Assembly: GCA_029975915.1 (NCBI GenBank)
Contig: JARKOC010000463.1
Coordinates: forward strand, 1 to 7,071
Origin: Bryobacteraceae bacterium
GTDB taxonomy: Bacteria; Acidobacteriota; Terriglobia; Bryobacterales; Bryobacteraceae
Direction: 5' to 3'
DNA: 7,071 bases
Shown here in pieces: positions 1 through 6,429 of the stretch. The notes below the pieces were generated by a model. It saw only the letters and a list, made by a program, of their open reading frames with translations. It did no database searches and was not told the DNA's origin. Each line of letters opens with the position of its first letter. Position 1 is the stretch's first letter. The translations under genes were made by a program, and so were the position numbers.

Positions 1-2233
1 GAGCCTGCGGAATACGGTCGATTACAGCCTGTACGGTCGTCGCGTTTCGGGATTCTGATGACCTTCCTAGAAGCCGGGCTAGGTGCGTGAGAGCACGATC
101 CGCCAGTTCGGCGTGGGTGGTGAGGATGCCTGCGACTGTCGGTGCTTCGTCCTTGTGCTGGAAACGGTATTGGCTGGAATCAAGCGGGGGCTGAGCCTCG
201 AAATAGGACAGGGCGTTGTTTGCTTGGTCCAGCGTCAGACGTTCTGAGATGGCTGCGAGGGCAGCGATCGCGCTGAGGTAGCGCGAACCTGTGAACATCG
301 ACGGGTCGATGAGGGCGTCTTCGCTGGCTGCTCGAAGGTCTGCGAGCACGTGATCGGCGATGAATGGGACAAGGTCGTCGGGGACGAGATCCGCTTGAGC
401 GGCAACGAGTCGGTAGGCAGCTCCTACGATCCACCACGGCGTGGCGTCGAGATGCGGTGTCACATCGAGGAATCGGGTGGTGTACTCCGCCGCAAGCCGC
501 TTGAGAGCACTCACGTCTCCTGCGAGCACCAGATGGTTCGCAGCCGTGAGGTGTTCATCGGATGCGCAGAGCACTTCGGCGAGCAGACGCCTGGCTTGTC
601 GTTCCCCTTCCCAGTCACTCAGTATGACGGCATCCCGAAGCGCACGCTGTGCGCTGATGGCAGCTGGTCTGAGCTGGTCATCGGCTAGCCTGCCGTGGGC
701 GTATTGGAGGGCACCCTCGGCTCGTGGCAAGACGGACCGGTCGGGTCCGCGTGTTGACAGCGCGGTCTCAATAGGGAGCAGTTCGTTGGAAGTGAAGGGC
801 TTCCAGCAGTTGCGGAAGGCACGGCGGGAGAAAACCCAGAGGGAAGCGTCAGTCCAGTGTTCTGCGAGGCAGGCATTGCCGGTCGCCTCATCCCAGGAGG
901 CGTCAGCCTCCTCGAACTTCTGGTCCAGAGCGAGGTAACGTGCGTACCTGGCCTGGATCAGCGCAGCGAGTTCATAGCTGAGCTTTAGCTTGCGTGCATC
1001 ATCGAGGACTGGAGCCCATATGCCGCAGCCTTCGGCAGAGAGAATGCGCAGCCGGGTTCGCAATGTGTCGTTTTGCGTCGTGACGGGAAGGTCATCTGCG
1101 AGGCCTTGCAGTAGGCCGGCGCCCGCCTTGAGCCATTCGTGGTTGCCGGCTGCTAGCGCTGTTTCTCCGGCCAGGGCTGCCAGACGAGCGCGGTCAAGGG
1201 GGTCGCCGGTAAGCAGGTCGGTGAGGTAGGGAACAGACGCTAGGGGGTTGTTGTACAGATCTACGGCACGATTGGCAACGGAGAGGTGCTCTCGCGCCTG
1301 CTCGCTGTTGACTTGCGCTGTGAACTCGCTGATATCTTGGCGGGCCATATCGGCCGAGGTTGTCTGCCCGTGGTCGAGCGCAAGCCAGAGCTGGTCAAGC
1401 CGCCGCCTGGTTGCCTCGGCGCCACGTCCAACTGTGACCAGGAGCGAAGCTCGAAGGGTTTCGTGCTTGGCGGCGTGGGCTGCAAACCCTGCCTTGGTCA
1501 GGGCTTCCTGTGCTTCTTCGACCAGTTCTAGAGCGGCACTCGGGTCGGTTTCAGTCTGGGCAGTCGCCTGGGCAATCTTCTCGCCCGCGCCGGTGGTTAC
1601 CTCGGGGGTTCGGGCGATGGCTTGACGTATCGCTCGGGCGTCGGTGGCCGGCACCGTCTTGCGAGCGATATCGAATTCCTCGCAGAAGATCTGGGCGACC
1701 TCGTTGCCGAAGTACTCAATGACGATATGGGGTGCATTCTTAAGCTTGTAGGAAAGCACCCACTTGTCCCACAGTTCCAACTCGATTGGTTTCAGATCCT
1801 CTTGAAGCTCTCTGAAGCGGTCAAGGGTCTGAGTTGTTCTGACCTCACGGCTAACGCCGAGGATGAAGCGAGACACGTCGAACGGACGTCGTGTCTTACG
1901 GAAAGCCTCGACAGCATCGGTCATCGCTGCCGGCCCGAACTGTTTGACGCGTTTGCTCTGCAGCGCGACACCAGAGTCGTCGACAGCCAACGCGACAATA
2001 TCAAGCCCGCGCTGGTGCTGACCCGGGTCACCATAAATCTGAGCGTGCCGCAGTCCCTCGACATCATGAAGAATCCGCCATTGCAGGCTCTCGAAATCCG
2101 GCCACGGCAGCATCTCAAAGGGAAGCAGGTCCAGACGCCGGCCGTGATGCGGTACAACGGGGACGCCGCTGGGCCCACGTTCGAGTTCTGAGTCAGCCCC
2201 AACTCGCTGCCAGGTTCCGGGGTTCCCTCTCAT
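1..2233 (-). CDS. PD-(D/E)XK (Mrr-like) nuclease fused to a long helical TPR-like region, partial
   Basis: I read this minus-strand frame from the ATG at 2233 to base 2 and found no stop in 744 codons; the gene continues past the left edge. The start is set by AAAGGAG five bases upstream. Residues about 35-130 look like a restriction-endonuclease fold: PWPDFESLQWRIL opens with a helix carrying an acidic residue (E48), then GDPGQHQRGLDI with D78, then ALQSKRV with Q92 and K94. That is the D...QxK active site of Mrr-type PD-(D/E)XK enzymes, so DNA cleavage is the likely activity. From about residue 200 to the edge the sequence is Ala/Leu/Glu/Arg-rich and helical, resembling TPR or similar solenoid repeats, probably a sensing or partner-binding part. 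No Walker A motif is visible, so the seen part is not a STAND NTPase; one could lie beyond the edge. It follows the DUF262 gene after 58 bases on the same strand, suggesting co-transcription. The nuclease call is fairly firm; the exact family and target are unknown. Confidence 0.85.
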   Translation of the reverse strand, partial: MRGNPGTWQRVGADSELERGPSGVPVVPHHGRRLDLLPFEMLPWPDFESLQWRILHDVEGLRHAQIYGDPGQHQRGLDIVALAVDDSGVALQSKRVKQFGPAAMTDAVEAFRKTRRPFDVSRFILGVSREVRTTQTLDRFRELQEDLKPIELELWDKWVLSYKLKNAPHIVIEYFGNEVAQIFCEEFDIARKTVPATDARAIRQAIARTPEVTTGAGEKIAQATAQTETDPSAALELVEEAQEALTKAGFAAHAAKHETLRASLLVTVGRGAEATRRRLDQLWLALDHGQTTSADMARQDISEFTAQVNSEQAREHLSVANRAVDLYNNPLASVPYLTDLLTGDPLDRARLAALAGETALAAGNHEWLKAGAGLLQGLADDLPVTTQNDTLRTRLRILSAEGCGIWAPVLDDARKLKLSYELAALIQARYARYLALDQKFEEADASWDEATGNACLAEHWTDASLWVFSRRAFRNCWKPFTSNELLPIETALSTRGPDRSVLPRAEGALQYAHGRLADDQLRPAAISAQRALRDAVILSDWEGERQARRLLAEVLCASDEHLTAANHLVLAGDVSALKRLAAEYTTRFLDVTPHLDATPWWIVGAAYRLVAAQADLVPDDLVPFIADHVLADLRAASEDALIDPSMFTGSRYLSAIAALAAISERLTLDQANNALSYFEAQPPLDSSQYRFQHKDEAPTVAGILTTHAELADRALTHLARLLGRSSESRNATTVQAVIDRIPQA

Positions 2234-2238
2234 AAGCA

Positions 2239-2245
2239 CTCCTTT
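2239..2245 (-). promoter_or_regulatory. Ribosome binding site of the nuclease gene
   Basis: The minus strand reads AAAGGAG, then the five bases TGCTT, then ATG. This decides the start at 2233. The 58-base gap to the preceding stop shows no terminator or promoter that I can see, consistent with read-through from the DUF262 gene. Confidence 0.8.
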
Positions 2246-2291
2246 CAGCTGTTGTCGTCCTGCTTCTCCTACGCGGAATCACGGCTATCGC

Positions 2292-4070
2292 CTATCCATG
2301 GCCTTCAGCCTTGTTCGCGACCGCAGAGTTTCCGAGAGCCTTGAGCAGGCGGTCGCGTAGTCGGGCCTTGCGCCAGTCATAGAAGGTCTGGAAGTCCGCC
2401 AGCTCGAGAGAAAGCCCATCCAGATCGTTCTCGCGAAGGTACGTTGATCGCTTCTCGTCAGTGGGGAATGCTCGCGCAATCCAGTCCGGCGGGAGCGAGT
2501 CCTGCTTTTCAATGTTCGCTGTTCCAGCAAGCAGCTGCAGGTTGGGCAAGAGGTTGACCTTTTCAAGATAGTCATCAATCTTGCCAGCCGTGATGCCCGC
2601 GGCAGCCAGCCTCTTCCTCGTGAAGCGCGACTTCGGGAAGATGTGGTCTTCATGGAACTTCTTGCCTAGGTCGAGGCCCGGGTAAAGGACCGAGAGCACC
2701 GAGAAGGTCCGCTGCCCGCGGTACTTGAGATTGAGGAGCTCGTCGATCTCAGCGGCCTCGAAGCCAAGACTCTTGCCAACCGCCGCCATGGCAGACTCAA
2801 CGGCCGCCATGGGGAACCCCGGGGGGGTACTAACGCGAAGCGCATCACGAATTCGCGTGAGCAGCGTATCAAGCCCAGAACCCCAAACGCCACGCTTGAT
2901 GAGAGAGCGGGTAACCCACTGCTGCAGAATAAGACGGTCCGATGCGTCTGAGGTGGAGTCGAGGTAAGAGTCCCCAGCGTCGCGAAGATACAGATAGTAG
3001 GCGACCGGGACGATGACACTGTTCGCTGTGAGGTTGCGTTCGTTGTACCCGAACTGCTGCAGCAGCGATGCGGCCCTAAGCAGCGCGCCCTTTATCTGTG
3101 GCCATGCAGCTTCTACTCGGGCCATGTTCTCGCGGGTGAAATTGGCAACCTTGAACCGCACATCGACATCCGCCACCATCAGCGCCGTTTTCAGGACAAC
3201 GTCCTTCGAGAAGGAGAACTGTCGTCCGGCATTACTGTTCAGATCTGTCACAAGCGAGCGAACTTCTTCGCGTGCGTCGAGTTCTTGCCACTGGTTTGTC
3301 GCCATGGACAGGAGCAGGTCGGAATATGACAGAACCGTACCGCCACTGTTCACGCGAACGAAGATCTCTAGGACCTTGTCAGGATCTTGGTCGGTAACCA
3401 AGAAGTAGTTCATCGGTTTGAACATTCGAACAGCCTGGTAAAGGTCGAACAGGCGCTGGAAGGCATCGCCCGCGGCGGTGATGTTTCGGCGTTCGAGTTC
3501 CTTCATGATCGCTGGACCAGAGTCCGCGAGGTCGAGGACCGCACCGACACGGATCCACTTATCCTGGTGATCTCCGCTCGCTGCCGCTTCCCTCTCCGTC
3601 AGAAACCTGAGGTCGTACTTGAGACCCAGCTCTGCCTCGTTCGGATCATCGACCAAGTTCAGGTAGAGCCGTTTAACGAGGAAAGCATCTGTACTGCTCC
3701 ACCACGCATACTTTCTCTTCTCCGCATAGCTGCCACAGAGCGCAATGTTCAGCGCCGTCAAGCGCTGCTGGCCATCAAGGACAGCGGTGATCCCGCTCCG
3801 AGCCGGCAGTGTCGCCTTGTCAGCGTAGGGGTTGTCACGCTCATGGTAGTTTGCCAAGAACTCGTAGAAGGTATAGGACCGCGCTGTCTTTGGTTCGACA
3901 TTCCACAACAGGAAAGAACCAACCGGATAGCCGCGCATAAGACTGTCAACAAGCTTCGCTATCTGATCTGCGCTCCAGACGAACTCTCGCTGGATTGCTG
4001 GCATCAGGTACTCGTGCCTATGTATGGACGTGAGCATTTCCTCGACGCTCCGAGGAGTCTGAAATGACAC
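2292..4070 (-). CDS. DUF262/DUF1524 (GmrSD-like) protein with HNH-type nuclease end
   Basis: A 592-residue protein whose length and domain order are usual for DUF262-DUF1524 proteins. The N-terminal DUF262 part shows PAIQREFVW (24-32), DGQQRLTAL (99-107) and EIFVRVNSGGT (235-245); the DGQQR motif is the NTP-related hallmark of GmrS, BrxU and SspE relatives. The C-terminal DUF1524 part shows EDHIFPKS (474-481), then NLLPNLQLL and GTANIEKQD, matching the His-Asn-Lys pattern of this HNH-like nuclease. The tail FQTFYDWRKARLRDRL is also typical. Known members are type IV restriction or phosphorothioate-linked enzymes that cut foreign DNA. The GTG start at 4070 is chosen because AAGGAG lies nine bases upstream and homology begins at once. 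The frame stays open upstream to 4574, but that 168-residue extension runs antisense through an insertion sequence and is not protein. Its target here cannot be told from sequence. Confidence 0.92.
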   Translation of the reverse strand: MSFQTPRSVEEMLTSIHRHEYLMPAIQREFVWSADQIAKLVDSLMRGYPVGSFLLWNVEPKTARSYTFYEFLANYHERDNPYADKATLPARSGITAVLDGQQRLTALNIALCGSYAEKRKYAWWSSTDAFLVKRLYLNLVDDPNEAELGLKYDLRFLTEREAAASGDHQDKWIRVGAVLDLADSGPAIMKELERRNITAAGDAFQRLFDLYQAVRMFKPMNYFLVTDQDPDKVLEIFVRVNSGGTVLSYSDLLLSMATNQWQELDAREEVRSLVTDLNSNAGRQFSFSKDVVLKTALMVADVDVRFKVANFTRENMARVEAAWPQIKGALLRAASLLQQFGYNERNLTANSVIVPVAYYLYLRDAGDSYLDSTSDASDRLILQQWVTRSLIKRGVWGSGLDTLLTRIRDALRVSTPPGFPMAAVESAMAAVGKSLGFEAAEIDELLNLKYRGQRTFSVLSVLYPGLDLGKKFHEDHIFPKSRFTRKRLAAAGITAGKIDDYLEKVNLLPNLQLLAGTANIEKQDSLPPDWIARAFPTDEKRSTYLRENDLDGLSLELADFQTFYDWRKARLRDRLLKALGNSAVANKAEGHG

Positions 4071-4079
4071 GGGCGGGTT

Positions 4080-4085
4080 CTCCTT
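4080..4085 (-). promoter_or_regulatory. Ribosome binding site overlapping the upstream stop codon
   Basis: The minus strand reads TAAGGAG, nine bases, then GTG. The last two bases of the preceding TAA stop (4084-4086) are the first two of AAGGAG. This supports the GTG start at 4070 and suggests translational coupling to the small gene that the insertion sequence has since broken. Confidence 0.75.
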
Positions 4086-4167
4086 ATGCGGTGATGAACT
4101 GCAACAGCTCGGCGTAGTCGTCAGCGAGATCGTAGTGACCCCGCGCTGTGCGAACTCGCACCTCAAT
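4084..4167 (-). pseudogene. 3' fragment of a small operon gene cut off by the IS3 remnant
   Basis: Just upstream of the DUF262 start the minus strand encodes 27 residues ending YDLADDYAELLQFITA and a TAA stop. The composition (acidic, mixed hydrophobic, no runs) reads like a real protein end, and the stop is fused to the next ribosome binding site. An in-frame TAG at 4170-4168, at the insertion-sequence junction, closes it on the 5' side. Removing the insertion sequence and one target copy (741 bases, a multiple of three) joins it in frame to the piece at 4911-4973, apart from that TAG. I do not recognise the family. It may be the end of a small protein translated from the GTG at 4941. Confidence 0.5.
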
Positions 4168-4169
4168 CT

Positions 4170-4172
4170 AGC
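4170..4172. repeat. Target-site duplication AGC, left copy
   Basis: AGC directly abuts the left inverted repeat and recurs at 4911-4913 directly after the right one. Three bases alone could match by chance, but the position at both ends of the inverted repeats supports it. Confidence 0.55.
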
Positions 4173-4202
4173 TGCGGTGAGCCGCCGCAGGCTTGATGTC
4201 GC
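4173..4202 (+). repeat. Left terminal inverted repeat of the IS3 remnant
   Basis: Begins TGCGGTGAGCCGCCGCAGG. It pairs with the reverse complement of 4881-4910, the longest exact block being GCCGCAGG (8 bases) with GTGA nearby. Confidence 0.75.
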
Positions 4203-4229
4203 GTCTTTTCTGGTTGGAAGGATGGCGTG

Positions 4230-4468
4230 ATGCCGAAGAAGATCGACCTCGTGCTCAAGGAGTGAGTCGTCCGGCCCGTGCGTGAGCATCGTGCCGATTA
4301 CTCCTCGAATGCGAAGGCCGTCGAGGCCGTTGCCCAGCAGAAGGGCGGCGGGCGCGAGAGCTTGCGCCGGTGGATGACCGCGAGTGAGCGTGAGAGGGTC
4401 ACCAGCGACGAGACCGCGGAGAACAAGCGGCTGAGGAGGATGTAGCGATCCCGAAAGCGGCCGCGACT
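4230..4468 (+). pseudogene. IS3-family orfA remnant
   Basis: From the ATG at 4230, with GGAAGGA upstream, the frame reads MPKKIDLVLKE, then a TGA at 4263-4265, then VVRPVREHRADY, GGGRESLRRWM and ENKRLRR before a TAG at 4443-4445. MPKKID..., the helix-turn-helix GRES(V/L)RRW and the ENKRLRE leucine-zipper start are the usual landmarks of orfA, the DNA-binding subunit of IS3 transposases. A one-base deletion near 4434 moves the continuation EDVAIPKAAAT into another frame (4436-4468). After that orfA sequence stops at the internal deletion. The stop, the shift and the deletion make it non-functional. Confidence 0.8.
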
Positions 4469-4910
4469 CGTGATGATCCCGCTGCGGATGGCCGCTGTGG
4501 GAACATGACCGGCGAGGCCACCCAATCGCACCGAAGCAGATGCGGGCGCACTCGGATGCCGGATCGCATTGCACCGCGATCTCCTACGCGGAGAAGCTCG
4601 CGCTCGATGGCATCGCCCCATCGATCGGTCCGGTCGGCGATGCGTACGATAGCGCCCTCATGGAGACGATCACCGGGCTACACAAGGCCGAGTGTGTGCG
4701 CACCACGGTCTTCCACGAAGGCCCATACAAGACCATCGCCGACGGCGAGTACGCGACCGCCGGCTGGGTCGACTGGCACAACCACCGGAGGCTCCACGGT
4801 AGCCTCGGCATGGCCAACCCGAACGAGTTCGAGCAGGCCCACCACGCGGCCCTCACCCAGGAACCGCTCCCCGCACAACAGCGGCAAAGAACCTGCGGCA
4901 GTTCACTCAA
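4467..4910 (+). pseudogene. IS3-family orfB (DDE transposase) C-terminal remnant
   Basis: Starts within orfB as LVMIPLRMA (4467-4493), then one extra base near 4494 shifts the frame to LWEHDRRGHPIAPKQ, followed by AHSDAGSHCT, SIGPVGDAYDSALMETI, ECVRTTVFH and WVDWHNHRRLHGSLG. The second catalytic Asp (in HSDAGS) and the Glu (in ALMETI) are 35 residues apart, the classic IS3 D(35)E spacing. The first catalytic Asp and all the N-terminal half are missing, so it cannot act. The reading frame has no stop before the right inverted repeat and runs on past the element into flanking DNA. Confidence 0.9.
4881..4910 (-). repeat. Right terminal inverted repeat of the IS3 remnant
   Basis: On the minus strand it begins TTGAGTGAACTGCCGCAGG and matches the left repeat at 20 of 30 positions without gaps. 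Confidence 0.75.
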
Positions 4911-4913
4911 AGC
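4911..4913. repeat. Target-site duplication AGC, right copy
   Basis: Second copy of AGC, immediately outside the right inverted repeat. See the left copy at 4170-4172. Confidence 0.55.
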
Positions 4914-4973
4914 CGACCGAGCTCACATGATCATCAGCCACAGGACGATTTTCCCAGTCCAGCCCTATGGTGC
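4911..4973 (-). pseudogene. 5'-side piece of the gene split by the IS3 remnant
   Basis: Directly after the stop of the 255-residue gene, the minus strand reads GLDWENRPVADDHVSSVG up to the insertion sequence. It is in the same frame as the 3' fragment at 4084-4167 once the element is removed. No ATG lies between; the only plausible start is the GTG at 4941, with just a weak GGGA upstream. The stretch may equally be an untranslated spacer. I do not recognise the sequence. Confidence 0.3.
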
Positions 4974-5741
4974 TCAGTGGCGTCCCCAGTTCTTCACTGC
5001 GTATGGTTCTGGTCGCCCCGGCTCCCAGATCTCCCAACCGATCGTCTTCCCCAGATCTCCGAAGCAGCCCTGGACACCGAGACGGTGGACGCAGAACCAC
5101 CATGCCTCCAGTTCGTCGGCGATGCGGCCTCTCAGTCTGTTCTCGTACTCGTCCAGCGCCTGGTTGTCGCCGTAGGGAACTTCGTGGAACTCCGGCTCTG
5201 CGGATCTGACGTGTAGTTCAACCCGTTCCCAGTACTCGGACGGAGAATCATCCGAGCCGGGCTTATCCGTAGCGAGGACATCCAAGTAGTGGAAGCGCCC
5301 CGACTTCCCATACCGAGCGAATGTTGCGAAGAGAAGTGGGAGCACCGTGTTCCCACTAATTCGAGAGGCGAGAGTCTCCGCGTACTCAACGTGGGTGGAC
5401 CCTGCCAGGCCGTCTTCGATCGCGGATCCGAGCAGCGTGTTCAGCGCCTCAATGTCGTGCCCCCACTCGTACTTCAACTTCTTCATTGATGGCCACGAGC
5501 CCAAAGCTCCGACGTCCCTGCAGCCGAGCATGACCTTCATCGTTCTCTCCACCCCGATGCTGCCCAGCGTGAACACGGCATCGCCGTGCAAAGAGACGAA
5601 GCGAAGGTTCCTGATCGCTTCCACGGAGTCGCGCAGCAGATTCCTCACGGACCCCGCCTCTTCAATAAGCGCGAACCCCTGACGCATCGACAGCGCCGGG
5701 TGTAGACCGGATCGTCGCTCCTCGGTTGAACCGGATGACAT
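4974..5741 (-). CDS. Hypothetical protein, 255 residues, possibly HEPN-like helical
   Basis: Starts at the ATG at 5741, preceded by GAGAGGAG with a seven-base spacer; this fits far better than the frame's earlier ATG at 5879, which would add 46 Cys-rich residues read antisense to nothing plausible. The protein is soluble-looking with no signal or membrane segment. Residues 53-74 (GDAVFTLGSIGVERTMKVML...) and GHDIEAL (94-100) recall HEPN-type four-helix domains, in which a G.ER..K.ML helix is followed by a kGHDI helix. No R-x4-6-H RNase motif is evident, so catalysis is not claimed. A second conserved-looking patch is FARYGKSGRFHYLD (141-154). The C-terminus is Trp-rich. It is the first intact gene upstream of the DUF262 gene on the same strand and may belong to the same operon. 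I do not know its function. Confidence 0.8.
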   Translation of the reverse strand: MSSGSTEERRSGLHPALSMRQGFALIEEAGSVRNLLRDSVEAIRNLRFVSLHGDAVFTLGSIGVERTMKVMLGCRDVGALGSWPSMKKLKYEWGHDIEALNTLLGSAIEDGLAGSTHVEYAETLASRISGNTVLPLLFATFARYGKSGRFHYLDVLATDKPGSDDSPSEYWERVELHVRSAEPEFHEVPYGDNQALDEYENRLRGRIADELEAWWFCVHRLGVQGCFGDLGKTIGWEIWEPGRPEPYAVKNWGRH

Positions 5742-5748
5742 GATATTG

Positions 5749-5756
5749 CTCCTCTC
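5749..5756 (-). promoter_or_regulatory. Ribosome binding site of the 255-residue gene
   Basis: The minus strand reads GAGAGGAG, seven bases, then ATG. It is the reason for starting the gene at 5741. I could not find a convincing -35/-10 pair in 5760-5960. Confidence 0.7.
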
Positions 5757-5879
5757 AGACACCTCTGTTGGGTGGCACTCCAGGTGCTCCTTGACGCATT
5801 TCTCACCCAAACATGCAGGGCGTAGCGCTGCCACCGCAATGCTTGAAGCTCCGCAGCGACAAAAGCGGCACCCACACAC

Positions 5880-6429
5880 TTTGAGTGCCTGTGGGCACGC
5901 TTACCGCGGCGGATGTCGCTCGCTAGCCGGGTGCGGCCTGGCCTGGTTGAGCCTCTCAAACCGCACCTGCAACTTAGAGAGCGGCTTGAGCGTCGGAGTC
6001 AGGCGTCATGCCAGACATCAAGTCAGCGATGAGCGAAAGGTACGACCCGCGAACGCCCCAGAGCCGTGAGGAAACATCGTGGTGAGCGTCCGCTTCCTCC
6101 GAAGACTTGAATGCCTTGGCGCGCCTCCGCTGAAGGAGGCCCGAGGGACGCCGAGACTGATCCAGCAAACTATGAGCGCCATAGACGAGGTCAAGAGGCT
6201 AGGCAGCACCGCGCTACCTAGCAGCCCGACCACCGCTGCCAGGAATGTGCGGGAGCTGACGGCCGTGAGCGCGATTAGCGCTCCTTGCTGCCAGCGGTAC
6301 TTCGAGAAGCAGATGTCCGCCTGCTTCTCCTGGGTCTTGTGGGCCGTACGCCGCCCGGCCAAACGCCTCACGCACCTACGCGAGCAGACATGGATCGTGG
6401 TCGAGGGTAGCCACAGAATCGCTCGTCAC
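5880..6429 (-). pseudogene. Broken SLATT-domain (two-transmembrane effector) gene
   Basis: No single frame is long, but a three-part reading resembles SLATT proteins. From the GTG at 6429 (GGAG four bases upstream): VREAFGRAAY after a TAG at 6378-6376, one extra base in GGCC at 6345-6342, then HKTQEKQAD, matching the YTHKT.EK.AD start of one SLATT group. Two hydrophobic spans follow, at about 6280-6215 and 6215-6150. Then, after a second shift between about 6165 and 6115, AFKSSEEADAHHDV, LWGVRGSYLSLIADL, matching the usual W.iRe.YLSLl.Dl. A stop lies at 5974; beyond it KLQVRFERLNQ and, near 5900-5880, QALKV resemble the normal tail in other frames. SLATT proteins are proposed membrane-damaging effectors of nucleotide-signal and reverse-transcriptase defence systems. 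The gene is clearly disabled. Sequencing errors could explain one shift but hardly all the lesions. Confidence 0.55.

Larger units (their letters stand above)
4173..4910 (+). mobile_element. IS3-family insertion sequence remnant, internally deleted
   Basis: A 738-base element with 30-base imperfect terminal inverted repeats (20 of 30 positions match) and AGC on both sides (4170-4172 and 4911-4913), fitting the 3-bp target duplication of IS3 elements. Inside are a broken orfA and the C-terminal half of orfB. Intact IS3 elements are usually 1.2-1.5 kb, so roughly half is gone: the junction at about 4460-4470 joins late orfA directly to the mid-part of orfB. It lies antisense to the surrounding operon and has inserted between the 255-residue gene and the DUF262 gene. 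Frameshifts and stops in both reading frames mark it as old and immobile by itself. Confidence 0.85.

Noticed and set aside
1622..2191. A 189-codon plus-strand open frame with a plausible composition
   Set aside because: It lies fully antisense to the nuclease gene, whose D...QxK motif and ribosome binding site are on the minus strand; it has no recognised motif.
2783..2813. Direct repeat GCCGCCATGG seen twice 21 bases apart
   Set aside because: It encodes the repeated MAAV in an alanine-rich helix of the DUF262 protein and is explained by codon use.
3387..4067. A 226-codon plus-strand open frame
   Set aside because: It is the antisense shadow of the DUF262 domain, which carries the family motifs on the other strand.
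4911..5175. Continuation of the plus-strand orfB frame past the insertion sequence
   Set aside because: The transposase match stops at the right inverted repeat; the rest is antisense to the 255-residue gene and only lacks a stop by chance.
5742..5879. A 46-residue upstream extension of the 255-residue protein
   Set aside because: The extension is Cys-rich and unlike the rest, has no ribosome binding site, and overlaps the tail region of the SLATT remnant; the ATG at 5741 has GAGAGGAG in place.
6125..6140. Hairpin CCTCC-GCTGAA-GGAGG as a possible terminator
   Set aside because: The stem is only five pairs, has no T run on either strand, and falls inside the SLATT remnant.
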